Shown: positions 1 through 9,948 of the stretch, one piece after another
Numbering within the stretch: position 1 is the stretch's first letter
Layout of the letters: each line of letters opens with the position of its first letter
Assembly: GCA_900541045.1 (NCBI GenBank)
Contig: UQID01000007.1
Coordinates: 22,899-86,898 of the forward strand
Direction of reading: 5' to 3'
Source of the DNA: an uncultured Collinsella sp.
GTDB taxonomy: Bacteria; Actinomycetota; Coriobacteriia; Coriobacteriales; Coriobacteriaceae
Length of the DNA stretch: 64,000 nucleotides
Position numbers and translations under genes: made by a program
Notes under the pieces: generated by a model
What the model saw: only the letters and a program-made list of their open reading frames with translations
What the model was told of the DNA's origin: nothing
The model's database searches: none

Positions 1-154
1 CGTCGCCCGTGGGCACGCCCACGTCGATGATGTTTGCCATGATGACCGGGATAAACAGCTCGAGCGCCGTCTCGGCCGTCACAAAGAGCACGCCGAGCAT
101 GGCATCGCGGCGATATGCCCCCAGATAGGAAAACAAGATTTTGAGATTGCGCAC
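1..154 (-). CDS. ABC transporter, permease/ATPase half-transporter, N-terminus only
   Basis: Partial gene that runs off the left edge; only the first 51 codons are present. The reading starts VRNLKILFSYLGAYRRD and continues into a hydrophobic segment ending IIDVGVPTGD, which matches the first membrane helix and following loop of type-I ABC exporters with fused membrane and ATPase domains. A TGA lies in frame just upstream of the GTG at 154, so GTG is the only reasonable start; a GGGGGA ribosome site precedes it. Substrate cannot be told. A near-palindrome ACGAAATCGATTTC at 229-242 lies upstream and resembles the operator found before kdgK, so sugar-acid control is possible but unproven. Confidence 0.75.
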   Translation of the reverse strand, partial: MRNLKILFSYLGAYRRDAMLGVLFVTAETALELFIPVIMANIIDVGVPTGD

Positions 155-228
155 GCAGGTTCATCCCCCATCAAACGTTGTTCGCAAACGCACGTATTAT
201 TGCGCGACAGGCGATGGTGTCAAGTGTT

Positions 229-242
229 ACGAAATCGATTTC
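229..242. promoter_or_regulatory. Putative LacI-type operator (KdgR-like site)
   Basis: ACGAAATCGATTTC is a near-palindrome that shares its core CGAAA-Y-CGATTTC with sites at 11075-11090, 15156-15169 and 15281-15296. It sits about 75 bp upstream of the ABC transporter start. The right half-site is imperfect (TTTCTG instead of TTTCGT). Binding by the LacI protein at 9949-10971 is an inference. Confidence 0.45.
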
Positions 243-342
243 TGCAAGGCTAGCGCAGACGCTAAGCCCGCGCGGCGCGCGACCGTATTCAAATGGAAAT
301 GATTGTGGGCGCGATTTTTTCGCCCCACCGGCTACATGGACC

Positions 343-373
343 TTGACTCTACAATCGTTGTAGGGTTTTCACT
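343..373 (+). promoter_or_regulatory. MerR-type promoter of the MATE-merR operon
   Basis: A -35 box TTGACT (343-348) is followed by a 19-bp spacer and a weak -10 box TTCACT (368-373). The spacer carries a perfect dyad CTACAA-TCG-TTGTAG (349-363). An over-long 19-bp spacer with a central dyad is the hallmark of promoters activated by MerR-family regulators through DNA distortion. The operon downstream encodes such a regulator at 1815-2663, so autoregulation is the natural reading. Confidence 0.75.
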
Positions 374-413
374 ACACTGGTAGCTAAACGAACCCAGCCA
401 GAAAGCCCCGCTC

Positions 414-1760
414 ATGGAACACGACCTCACACGCGGCAATGTCCTTAAGACCATCGCGGTCTTTGCCCTGCCTTATATGCTCTCGTACTTTTTGCAGATG
501 CTCTACGGCATGGCCGACCTGTACATGATGGGGCAGTTTAGCGGCGCCGCCGGCATCACCGCCGTGGGTAATGGCGCGCAGACGCTCTATATCATTACCG
601 TGACGCTCGTGGGCCTGGCCATGGGAACGACGGTCATCGTCGGCCATGCCGTGGGCTCGCGCCGCTTCGACCGCGCCGAGACCGCCATCGGCAATACCAT
701 CACGCTGTTTATGGGCGTCTCGGTGGTACTGGCTGTCATCTTGTTTGCACTATGCCCGCAGGTTGTGGCGCTCATTGGCACGCCGCCCGAGGCGGTCGAA
801 GGCACCGCCACCTACCTGCGTATCTGCTTTGTCGGCATTCCGTTTATTGCCGCATACAACATTCTCTCGGCCATCTTTCGCGGCCTGGGCGATTCGCGCT
901 CGCCCATGTACGTGATCGGCGTGGCATGCATCATTAACATCGCGCTCGATTTTCTGTTTATCGGCCACATGGGGCTCGGCCCCGTGGGCGCGGCGCTCGG
1001 CACGGTAACCGCCCAGACGGTAAGCGTTGCCCTCGCGCTCGTGTGGCTCAAGAGCCGTCGCACGAACATCCATGTTAAGCGCAGCGACCTGCGTCCCCAG
1101 CCCGAGGTGCTCAGCAGCATTCTTAAAATCGGCGTGCCCGTGGCAGTACAGGACGGCTGCATCCAGGTGGCGTTTATGTTTATCACCGTCATCGCCAACC
1201 ATCGCGGCCTGGTCGACGCCGCCGCCGTGGGCCTGGTCGAAAAGATGATCAGCTTTTTGTTCATTGTGCCGAGCTCCATGGGTGCCACCGTCAGCGCGCT
1301 CACGGCGCAAAACGCCGGCGCGGGCAAGGGCGATCGTGCACGTCAGGTGCTCAAGGACGCTATGACGATCTCGGTGGTGTACGGCTGCCTGATCACGGTG
1401 CTGATGTGGCTGGTGGCGCCGGCGTTTATTGGCTTTTTTGCCAAGGACCCTGCGGTGGTCGCGGCCGGTACCGGCTATATGCACAGCTACATTTTCGACG
1501 CAATCTTTGCCGGCATCCACATTTGCTTTAGCGGCTTTTTCGCTGCGTATGGCAAGAGCTACATCGGCTTTGCGCACAACGTGCTGGCCGTGGCACTCAT
1601 TCGCGTGCCCGGCGCCTGGCTGCTGTCGAACGCCTATTCCGACACGTTGTTTCCCATGGGTATCGCCTCGCCGTGCGGGTCGATTTTGTCGGCAGTCATC
1701 TGTGTTGTCGCGTTTACCGTGCTCAACCGCCGCGGAGCTTTTGACAAGTTGGTGGCGTAG
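414..1760 (+). CDS. MATE family multidrug/toxin efflux transporter
   Basis: 448-residue membrane protein with about 12 predicted helices in two homologous halves, the normal MATE size. The N-terminus (EHDLTRGNVLKTIAVFALPYM) and the internal stretch around NILSAIFRGLGDSRSP are typical of bacterial MATE pumps of the NorM/DinF-like group that exchange cations for drugs. The ATG at 414 has GAAAG upstream. It is the first gene of a two-gene operon with a MerR regulator 54 bp downstream, behind a MerR-type promoter, which suggests induction by a compound that the regulator senses. The actual substrate cannot be read from sequence. Confidence 0.9.
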   Translation: MEHDLTRGNVLKTIAVFALPYMLSYFLQMLYGMADLYMMGQFSGAAGITAVGNGAQTLYIITVTLVGLAMGTTVIVGHAVGSRRFDRAETAIGNTITLFMGVSVVLAVILFALCPQVVALIGTPPEAVEGTATYLRICFVGIPFIAAYNILSAIFRGLGDSRSPMYVIGVACIINIALDFLFIGHMGLGPVGAALGTVTAQTVSVALALVWLKSRRTNIHVKRSDLRPQPEVLSSILKIGVPVAVQDGCIQVAFMFITVIANHRGLVDAAAVGLVEKMISFLFIVPSSMGATVSALTAQNAGAGKGDRARQVLKDAMTISVVYGCLITVLMWLVAPAFIGFFAKDPAVVAAGTGYMHSYIFDAIFAGIHICFSGFFAAYGKSYIGFAHNVLAVALIRVPGAWLLSNAYSDTLFPMGIASPCGSILSAVICVVAFTVLNRRGAFDKLVA

Positions 1761-1814
1761 CGGGGCGACGCGAGTCTGGCGCCCCTCCCCGACCCTATTG
1801 AAAGGAGCGGTCCT

Positions 1815-2663
1815 GTGACCGACACGCCAAGTGAACATACTGAGGGCCTGCTCCGCATTGGCGAGGTGGCGCGCCTGTTTAACCTGAGCGTTGGGACGCT
1901 ACGTCATTACGAGCAGATGGGCTTGCTGGACCCGGCGTACATCGATCCGGCAAGCGGGTACCGCTACTACGGATCGCGGCAGCTCTCCACCCTCAACACC
2001 ATCAGCCACCTGCGTGTTCTCGACTTGCCGCTCGCGCAAATCCGTGAGTTTGTGACCACGCGCGATGTGAACCTTATGCAGCGGCAGCTAGCTCAGCAGC
2101 AGGAGCTCATCGAGCGCAAGCGCCGCGAGCTCGAGCGCGTGTCGCGCAAAATCGATAACCGGCTTGCCCTACTTCACGATGCTTTGAACACCGAGCTCGA
2201 TAGCATTTGCACAATCGATGCGCCCGAGCTTCGCTGCGCCGTGTTGCGCGAACGCGTCAACCCTACCAACGCCTATGCGCTGGAGTGGCAAATTCGTCAA
2301 CTGCAGAAGGGTCAGCACGAGACCTTTGTCTTCCTGGGCAACTTAGGCGTTGGGATTAGCGCCGAGCGCCTGACCGCCGGCGACTTTGACGGCTACGACG
2401 AAGTCTTTCTGCTGCTCGATGACACCGATGAGTACTTGGGCGACGTCGAGACGCGGCCCGCCGCGCGGTGCCTGACCATAAGCTTCCGCGGCACGCACGG
2501 GCAAGCAGCCCCGCGCTATGAGCAGTTGCTCGGCTATATGCGCGAGCACAACCTGGCGCCTGCCGGGACTTCGCGCGAGATCGCCCTGATCGACGACATC
2601 ATCAGCGACGACCCCACAACCTACGTGACGCAGATCACGGTGCCGGTTTCCCCAGCAAAGTAA
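1815..2663 (+). CDS. MerR family transcriptional regulator with GyrI-like effector domain
   Basis: 282 residues starting at GTG 1815 with AAAGGAG at 1801-1807. Residues about 14-80 (LRIGEVARLFNLSVGTLRHYEQMGLLDP...SGYRYY) form the MerR winged helix. Residues about 85-130 are a predicted coiled-coil dimerisation helix rich in Q, E and R. The C-terminal 150 residues look like a GyrI/BmrR-type ligand-binding domain (ending YVTQITVPV), as in multidrug-sensing MerR regulators. Cotranscribed with the MATE pump; it probably activates the promoter at 343-373 when a drug-like ligand binds. The ligand is unknown. Confidence 0.88.
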   Translation: MTDTPSEHTEGLLRIGEVARLFNLSVGTLRHYEQMGLLDPAYIDPASGYRYYGSRQLSTLNTISHLRVLDLPLAQIREFVTTRDVNLMQRQLAQQQELIERKRRELERVSRKIDNRLALLHDALNTELDSICTIDAPELRCAVLRERVNPTNAYALEWQIRQLQKGQHETFVFLGNLGVGISAERLTAGDFDGYDEVFLLLDDTDEYLGDVETRPAARCLTISFRGTHGQAAPRYEQLLGYMREHNLAPAGTSREIALIDDIISDDPTTYVTQITVPVSPAK

Positions 2664-2708
2664 GAACCGACCGGAAGGCATCATGCTTTCCGGTCGGTTC
2701 TTCAATTT
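2664..2708. terminator. Convergent (bidirectional) terminator
   Basis: Perfect 13-bp stem GAACCGACCGGAA (2664-2676) and TTCCGGTCGGTTC (2688-2700) with an 11-nt loop, starting right at the merR stop and followed by TTCAATTT. It lies between convergent merR and ligA, so it can serve both. Confidence 0.85.
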
Positions 2709-2721
2709 GGTTATCGATGCA

Positions 2722-5022
<2,301 letters not shown>

Positions 5023-5097
5023 TCAAACCGCACCGAATCGGCAGCCGCTAGACCGGGGTGGATCGCGCGATCCAACCATGCTCTTATCAACTCTAAA

Positions 5098-5128
5098 TGA
5101 TCCGTTTTCCTCCGTCCCCAACGGATCA
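5098..5128. repeat. Short intergenic palindrome
   Basis: TGATCCGTT (5098-5106) and AACGGATCA (5120-5128) form a 9-bp inverted repeat around a pyrimidine-rich loop. It lies in the 248-bp ligA-htrA gap, just downstream of the htrA terminator on the minus strand. It may be a second terminator stem or a small repeat; nothing else was recognised in 4951-5130. Confidence 0.45.
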
Positions 5129-5130
5129 AT

Positions 5131-5171
5131 AAGAAAAGAGGAGCTGTCCCGCGTTGATGGGACAGCCCCTC
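5131..5171 (-). terminator. Rho-independent terminator of htrA
   Basis: GAGGAGCTGTCCC (5138-5150) pairs with GGGACAGCCCCTC (5159-5171) with one mismatch. Read on the minus strand the stem is followed by TTTTCTTATT, a good terminator just past the htrA stop. Confidence 0.85.
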
Positions 5172-5198
5172 TGGCTTCGATATGTGCAATACGGCTCG

Positions 5199-6662
5199 CT
5201 AGTAGCCCTGACCGTAGCCTTGACCCTGGCCCTGCTGGCCCAGCAGCTCCTCCAGGTACTGGCGCAGCTGCTCGTCGGTAATACCGCCGTTGCCGGTGTC
5301 GGTCGAACTGTCGTCCTGCTGCTGGTTCTGCAGCTCCTCATCGGAGCCCAGCTCGACGGTGACCTTCTTCTCTTCCTTGCCGCGCATGAGCGTGATCTCG
5401 ACCTTCTCGCCCACCTCGTGGCTGCGCAGCGCGATGATCAGGCCATCGGCGCTCGTGATCTCGTCGTCGCCCAGCTTGGTGATGACGTCGCCCTCCTGAA
5501 TGCCGGCCTTGGCAGCAGGACCATCCTCAACGACGCTCGCCACATACGCGCCGCTATCGGTGCTCAGCTTGTTGGTGCGGGCGTTAAGCGCATTGACGCT
5601 CGAAAGCGTGGCGCCCATGTACGGATGCACCGGCGTCTTGCCGTCGATGATCTGGTCGGCAATGTTCTTGGCGTAGTTAACCGGAATGGCAAAGCCCACG
5701 CCCGAGCTGGAGCCCGAGTAGCTCTCGATGAGCGAGTTGATACCCACCAGCTCACCATTGTCGTTGACGAGCGCGCCGCCGGAGTTGCCCGGGTTGATGG
5801 CGGCATCAGTCTGGATCATGTTGGCATAGATGGTGTTACCGCTGGTAGAGCTCATGGCCGTGGAGCGATACAGCGCCGAGACGATACCGGTGGAGACAGA
5901 CTGCTCGTTGCCGAAGGGCGAGCCAATCGCCATGACCCACTCGCCCACGTTGAGCTTGGAGGAATCACCAATCTCGATCGGCGTGAGCTTGGAGGCATCG
6001 GCATCCTTGAGCTTGATGACGGCCAGGTCGCTCGAGGCGTCGTTGCCAACGAACTCGGCCTCATATGTAGTGCCGTCGTCCATGGTAACCACGTACTGGT
6101 CATAGCCATCGACCACGTGGTTGTTGGTGAGGACGTGGCCCTCGGTATCGAGCACCACGCCCGAACCGACGCTGCCCGAGTTGTCCGACTCGTCGGCAGA
6201 CTGCGAAAGCGAGCCATTCTGGCTACCGCTCGAAGTGGCGGTGATGGAAACCACGGAGGGCAATGCCTTGGCAGAAACGGCCTCGGCCAGCGTGGTGTCC
6301 TCGGAGTCGATGGTGATCTTTTGCGTCGACGATCCCGAAGCACCCGCCGTCACGGCATTCTTGCCGCCGCCGATATCGAGCGTGCCGCTCATGATAAGTG
6401 CGATGACCAGCAGGGCGCCGCACGCGCAGCCGGCGAGCGCCGTAATAAAGATCGGCAGCTTTTTGGTCTTGGTCTTAACCACCGTGTGCTTGTTCACGAC
6501 CTGCTGGCCACCCAGCGGCTGGCCGGTCTGCGTGTCGTAAGCCTGCACATAGGGAATGTTGTTGCCGCCGGCAGGCGTCGACTCCACCTGTACGCGCGGC
6601 TGCTGCTGGGTCTCGCCGGCGTTGCCCGCATCCTGGGGACGCTGGGAATCGTACTCGCTCAT
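5199..6662 (-). CDS. HtrA/DegP-like membrane-anchored serine protease with PDZ domain
   Basis: 487 residues. A hydrophilic cytoplasmic N-terminus (about 65 residues, Q and G rich) leads to one membrane helix (KLPIFITALAGCACGALLVI, about 70-92), so the protease domain is outside the membrane. Catalytic triad: His in NNHVVDG, Asp in SSDLAVIKL, Ser in NPGNSGGALV. A PDZ domain follows (AYVASVVEDGPAAKAGIQEGDVI), then an unusual low-complexity tail ending GQGQGYGQGY. Start chosen at 6662 (MSEYDSQRPQ) with GAAAGGAT upstream. The family degrades or chaperones misfolded envelope proteins. Monocistronic between two terminators. Confidence 0.93.
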   Translation of the reverse strand: MSEYDSQRPQDAGNAGETQQQPRVQVESTPAGGNNIPYVQAYDTQTGQPLGGQQVVNKHTVVKTKTKKLPIFITALAGCACGALLVIALIMSGTLDIGGGKNAVTAGASGSSTQKITIDSEDTTLAEAVSAKALPSVVSITATSSGSQNGSLSQSADESDNSGSVGSGVVLDTEGHVLTNNHVVDGYDQYVVTMDDGTTYEAEFVGNDASSDLAVIKLKDADASKLTPIEIGDSSKLNVGEWVMAIGSPFGNEQSVSTGIVSALYRSTAMSSTSGNTIYANMIQTDAAINPGNSGGALVNDNGELVGINSLIESYSGSSSGVGFAIPVNYAKNIADQIIDGKTPVHPYMGATLSSVNALNARTNKLSTDSGAYVASVVEDGPAAKAGIQEGDVITKLGDDEITSADGLIIALRSHEVGEKVEITLMRGKEEKKVTVELGSDEELQNQQQDDSSTDTGNGGITDEQLRQYLEELLGQQGQGQGYGQGY

Positions 6663-6691
6663 AGCTGCGATCCTTTCGTCTAATAACCAAA

Positions 6692-6715
6692 GGCCCGCCA
6701 AACATGTGGCGGGCC
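6692..6715 (-). terminator. Hairpin between the GlnR-like gene and htrA
   Basis: GGCCCGCCA (6692-6700) and TGGCGGGCC (6707-6715), a perfect 9-bp stem with a 6-nt loop; the minus strand continues TTTGGTTATT. It lies upstream of htrA and downstream of the regulator, so it may act as a backup terminator or in the htrA 5' leader. Confidence 0.55.
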
Positions 6716-6829
6716 ATCATTGTTCACGTTGAGTTGTACCCCAATATGCGGGCGCACGTGTATGAGAACGCAATCTTTTAGGAAGGCTTAAGTTCTGCTG
6801 CAAACTCGAAAGGGATCCACGCATGCGGC

Positions 6830-6866
6830 AAAACCACCACGAAGGTGCCTGTCCCCTTTGTGGTGG
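6830..6866 (-). terminator. Terminator of the glnA-glnR-like operon
   Basis: CCACCACGAAGG (6834-6845) pairs with CCTTTGTGGTGG (6855-6866) with one mismatch; TTTT follows on the minus strand. It begins 5 bp after the regulator stop. Confidence 0.75.
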
Positions 6867-6870
6867 AAAT

Positions 6871-7533
6871 CTAGTCCTTAAACAGATAACCCACGCCACG
6901 GACGGTGGTGATGTGCGCCGCGATCTGCGGGCCCACCTTGGAGCGGATGCGTCGAATGTGCACGTCGACGGTGCGCGTGCCGCCGCAGTACTCAAAGCCC
7001 CACACGCGGTGCAGCAGCACCTCGCGGCTGTAGGCACGGTTGGGATGCGTCGCCAAAAAGCTCAGCAGCGAGTACTCCATCAGCGTCAGGTCGATGGGCT
7101 CGTTATCGAGCGTCACCTGGTAGGTAGCCAGGTTAATCTCGAGGTTGTCGATGTTGAGCACATCGTCGGCGGCGACGGTCTCCTCCTCGCCCATCAGGCG
7201 CTGCGCACGAGCCTTAAGCTCGTTGGATGTCGCCGTGGGGCATACAAAGTCGGCATGCGCGTGATTCGGCAGGCGCAGGGTGCCGAGCGCCTCGTCGTCG
7301 ACGATCACCAGCATGGGGACGCCGCCGCGGTCGTCGAGCCATTTGGCAATCTGATCGATGCGGTCGCTGCGGATGCCATCGGAATCGAGAATCAGCAGGT
7401 CAAAGTCGTGCGCCGCAGTCGGCGAATCGGGGGTGGCCAGGCTCACCTCGACACCCAGGGTGGTCGTCAAGCTGCGGGCAAACTCGTGGAAGCGCGTCGT
7501 GCGCGCCATGAACAGGGCACTCTTATCGGACAT
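6871..7533 (-). CDS. GlnR-like orphan OmpR-family response regulator
   Basis: 220 residues. The C-terminal winged-helix DNA-binding domain (about 125-220) contains LTLMEYSLLSFLATHPN and the recognition region HRVWGFEYCGGTRTVDVHIR. This GGTRTVDVH form is characteristic of actinobacterial GlnR, the global nitrogen regulator. The N-terminal receiver-like half is degenerate: the usual acidic pair near the start is not evident. Start at 7533 with TTGGAGG. It follows glnA by 50 bp and no histidine kinase is nearby, as expected for a phosphorylation-independent GlnR. Alternative: an unrelated PhoB-type regulator. The GlnR assignment is an inference from motif and context. Confidence 0.75.
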   Translation of the reverse strand: MSDKSALFMARTTRFHEFARSLTTTLGVEVSLATPDSPTAAHDFDLLILDSDGIRSDRIDQIAKWLDDRGGVPMLVIVDDEALGTLRLPNHAHADFVCPTATSNELKARAQRLMGEEETVAADDVLNIDNLEINLATYQVTLDNEPIDLTLMEYSLLSFLATHPNRAYSREVLLHRVWGFEYCGGTRTVDVHIRRIRSKVGPQIAAHITTVRGVGYLFKD

Positions 7534-7583
7534 ATCGGCCTCCAAGGAAATGAGCTCAATCGTACTGGAACAAGTCAGCGCGA

Positions 7584-8921
7584 TTAGGAGTTCGCCAGGT
7601 AGTGCTTGATCTCCCACTCGGTGATCGTAGACTCGAACTTATGCCACTCGTCGCGCTTCTTTTTGAGGAAGAAGCCGTGGATGTGCTCGCCGAGGGCATC
7701 CTTCATAAACTGCGAGTCCTCAAACACGTCGAGCGCCTCTTTGAGCGAACGCGGCAGCGGCGTGTAGCCGGCCTCGACCATCTGGCGGTCGGTAAGCTTG
7801 AGCGTCTCGGCCGTGGCCTCGGGCGGGAGCTCCAGCTTGCGCTCGATGCCGTCGAGACCAGCCGCCAACGTGACGGCGTTGACCAGGTACGGGTTGGCCA
7901 TGGGGTCGGGACTGCGCAGCTCGATGCGCGTGGACAGCTGCTTGCCGGGCTTGTAGACCGGAATGCGGACCATGCTCGCGCGGTTGCGCAGGCCCCACGT
8001 GGCGTACTGCGGCACGGAGTCGCCACCCGTGGTGATGCGCTTGTACGAGTTGACCGTGGGGTTGGTGATGGCGCTGATCTCGCGCGCGTGCGCCAAGATG
8101 CCGGCCATATAGTGCTTGGCGGTATCGGAGAGATGGTACTTCTCGTCGTCCTCGCCCCAAAAGACGTTGTTGCCGTCGTGGTCGAACAGCGACTGATGCA
8201 AAAACATAGCGCTGCCGTCCTCACCCGCCAACGGCTTGGGCATAAAGGAGGCGTGGCAACCGCTCTCGTAGGCCTGCTGCTTAATGATGAGCTTGGCCGT
8301 GGTGATGGCGTCGGACATGCTCAGGGCCTCGGCGTGGCGCAGGCTCATGCCATGCTGCGAGCGACCGGCGGCGTGGAAGGTGTACTCCACGGGCACGGAC
8401 ATCTTCTCGAGCGTGAGGACCGTGTTGCGGCGCAGGTCGCGGGCGGCGTCGCTCACCGAAAGATCGAAGTAGCCCACGTTGTCGAGCGGCTCGGGGGTGT
8501 GCTCGTCGGGGAAGTAGTAATACTCCAGCTCGGCGCCCACGTTGAGCAGATAGCCAGCTTTCTCGGCCTTGCGGAACATGCGACGCAACGCATCGCGCGG
8601 ATCCCCGGCGAAGGGCTTGCGGTCGGGGGTGCACACATCACAGAACACGCGGGCAACGCCGTTATGGCTCGGACGCCACGGCAGGATCTGGAAGGTCGAA
8701 GCATCGGGAAACGCCAGCATATCGGCTTCCTCGGGCGTGGCAAAACCCTCGATGGCGGAGCCGTCAAAGCCAATACCCTCCTCAAAAGCGACCTCGAGGT
8801 CCTCGGGGCTAATGGCAAAGTTCTTGAGGCGGCCGAGAATGTCGACAAACCACAGACGCACAAAGCGGATGTCGCGCTGCTCTACGGAGCGGAGTACGTA
8901 ATCGATGTTCTGCTGGTTCAT
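7584..8921 (-). CDS. glnA: Glutamine synthetase type I
   Basis: 445 residues, the size of the GSI-alpha subclass. It makes glutamine from glutamate, ammonia and ATP in the cytoplasm. Visible motifs: DGSAIEGF near the N-terminus, HHASFMPKPLAGE-type stretch as CHASFMPKPLAGEDGSAMF, the ATP-site region NPTVNSYKRI, and RIELRSPDPMANPYL. The adenylylation tyrosine motif NLYDLP of the GSI-beta class is absent, so control is probably transcriptional and by feedback rather than by GlnE. ATG at 8921 preceded by GAAAGGGGAGC. First gene of an operon with the GlnR-like regulator. Confidence 0.97.
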   Translation of the reverse strand: MNQQNIDYVLRSVEQRDIRFVRLWFVDILGRLKNFAISPEDLEVAFEEGIGFDGSAIEGFATPEEADMLAFPDASTFQILPWRPSHNGVARVFCDVCTPDRKPFAGDPRDALRRMFRKAEKAGYLLNVGAELEYYYFPDEHTPEPLDNVGYFDLSVSDAARDLRRNTVLTLEKMSVPVEYTFHAAGRSQHGMSLRHAEALSMSDAITTAKLIIKQQAYESGCHASFMPKPLAGEDGSAMFLHQSLFDHDGNNVFWGEDDEKYHLSDTAKHYMAGILAHAREISAITNPTVNSYKRITTGGDSVPQYATWGLRNRASMVRIPVYKPGKQLSTRIELRSPDPMANPYLVNAVTLAAGLDGIERKLELPPEATAETLKLTDRQMVEAGYTPLPRSLKEALDVFEDSQFMKDALGEHIHGFFLKKKRDEWHKFESTITEWEIKHYLANS

Positions 8922-8960
8922 GTCGCTCCCCTTTCTTTCGGGCGGGTTTCGACTGGTCTA

Positions 8961-8981
8961 TATCGCAGATACTATCGCAGA
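8961..8981. promoter_or_regulatory. Direct repeat in the glnA promoter region
   Basis: TATCGCAGA occurs at 8961-8969 and again at 8973-8981, a 12-bp spacing, about 40 bp upstream of the glnA start. Read on the minus strand each repeat contains a GATA-like -10 candidate. It could be a regulator site or tandem promoters; no clear GlnR box was recognised. Confidence 0.35.
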
Positions 8982-9053
8982 AAAATGTTTCCGCAGGGTT
9001 AAAGCGTATCAAGCGCTCAAAAAACGTGCGCGCAGGCGGTTGCGAACGAGCGG

Positions 9054-9425
9054 CTAGCGTTCAGATTCGGAGACAATTTGTCTACAGGCTCGTTCCAGCG
9101 CAGGGAACTCCATCGTCACTGCATCCCAAACAACCGAGCGGTCGACATTGCCGTAATCATGCGCAAGATAATTTCTCATGCCGACAATTCCACGCCATTC
9201 GATTTCGGGATGAAGCCGCTGCGAGCGTTCCGACAATTTGCCCGCTTCTTCCGTCACCCTAAGCGCACACATCAAAAGGGAGTCCGCCAACGCCCTCGTC
9301 CGCACGTCATTCGCATGCAGAAACTGGTCCTCGGTGATATCAAAAGCCTTGATGCGCTCGTTCGTTTCGTCGATGGCCTCTAAGACCTCTTGGGCGCGGA
9401 GGCGGTCTGACTTACGCGCGATCAT
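9054..9425 (-). CDS. HepT-like HEPN toxin, module 1
   Basis: 123-residue all-helical HEPN protein (DUF86/HepT family). The RX4HXY RNase motif is present as RNYLAHDY near residue 95. HepT proteins are RNases held inactive by an MNT nucleotidyltransferase partner, which AMPylates the motif tyrosine in the Shewanella system. The gene overlaps the end of its partner by 14 nt (9412-9425), implying translational coupling. A paralogue with the same architecture lies at 21248-21613. Function as a toxin is inferred from family and pairing. Confidence 0.88.
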   Translation of the reverse strand: MIARKSDRLRAQEVLEAIDETNERIKAFDITEDQFLHANDVRTRALADSLLMCALRVTEEAGKLSERSQRLHPEIEWRGIVGMRNYLAHDYGNVDRSVVWDAVTMEFPALERACRQIVSESER

Positions 9426-9906
9426 AAACGGTCACTCCTTCGCGCTCGATTGCCGCGGCCAGATTGGCATCTAGATGGTCGCTTGAGACGAGGTCAACCT
9501 GCTTCCCGGTCTCCTTACGTACCGCTTCGCCAAACGCCGACAGCGCGAAGAGGCCAAAGCCCCGCTCGCGATCGACTTCGAGGCGCAAGTCGATATCACT
9601 ATCGGGACGCGCCTCGCCACGGGCATACGAACCGAAAAGTATCACGCTTTTGATAGCAGGAATCGAGCTGGCTGCCTCGCGGACTGCGGACTCAATCTGG
9701 GCAGTATCTAAAATGCCCGCCGAGACGCTTTCGCTCGCAGAGCTTTTACCGAGTGAAGGAACAAACGGCAGCGAACGCTCGCGCAGCATCTGTCTCATAA
9801 ACATATTGACCGCAACAGATGAAGACATGCCAAGTTCTTCGCACAGCTCGGCAAATGAGTCTTTAATTGACGAGTCCACTCGCACACTCAGCACAGACGC
9901 AGCCAT
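9412..9906 (-). CDS. RelB/DinJ-domain fused to MntA-like nucleotidyltransferase antitoxin, module 1
   Basis: 164 residues with two parts. Residues 1-50 (ASVLSVRVDSSIKDSFAELC ... FMRQMLRERSLPF) are a ribbon-helix-helix DNA-binding domain of the RelB/DinJ family. Residues about 70-164 are a minimal nucleotidyltransferase with the GSX10DXD catalytic motif (GSYARGEARPDSDIDL). Standard MntA antitoxins lack a DNA-binding domain, so this fusion combines autoregulation with AMPylation of HepT in one chain. Good ribosome site AGGAGG overlaps the proposed operator at 9917-9946. Paralogue at 21600-22088. Confidence 0.87.
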   Translation of the reverse strand: MAASVLSVRVDSSIKDSFAELCEELGMSSSVAVNMFMRQMLRERSLPFVPSLGKSSASESVSAGILDTAQIESAVREAASSIPAIKSVILFGSYARGEARPDSDIDLRLEVDRERGFGLFALSAFGEAVRKETGKQVDLVSSDHLDANLAAAIEREGVTVYDRA

Positions 9907-9916
9907 GGATACCTCC

Positions 9917-9946
9917 TGTATGACATTGTCTTTATATTATCACACA
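9917..9946 (-). promoter_or_regulatory. Operator/promoter of HepT-MNT module 1
   Basis: TGTATGA (9917-9923) and TCACACA (9940-9946) form an inverted repeat (one mismatch) with 16 bp between the arms; the inner arm overlaps the ribosome site. The second module has the same layout with perfect arms (22098-22129). The AT-rich centre holds a plausible -10 (TATAAT-like on the minus strand). Likely the binding site of the RelB/DinJ-type domain of the antitoxin. Confidence 0.65.
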
Positions 9947-9948
9947 AA

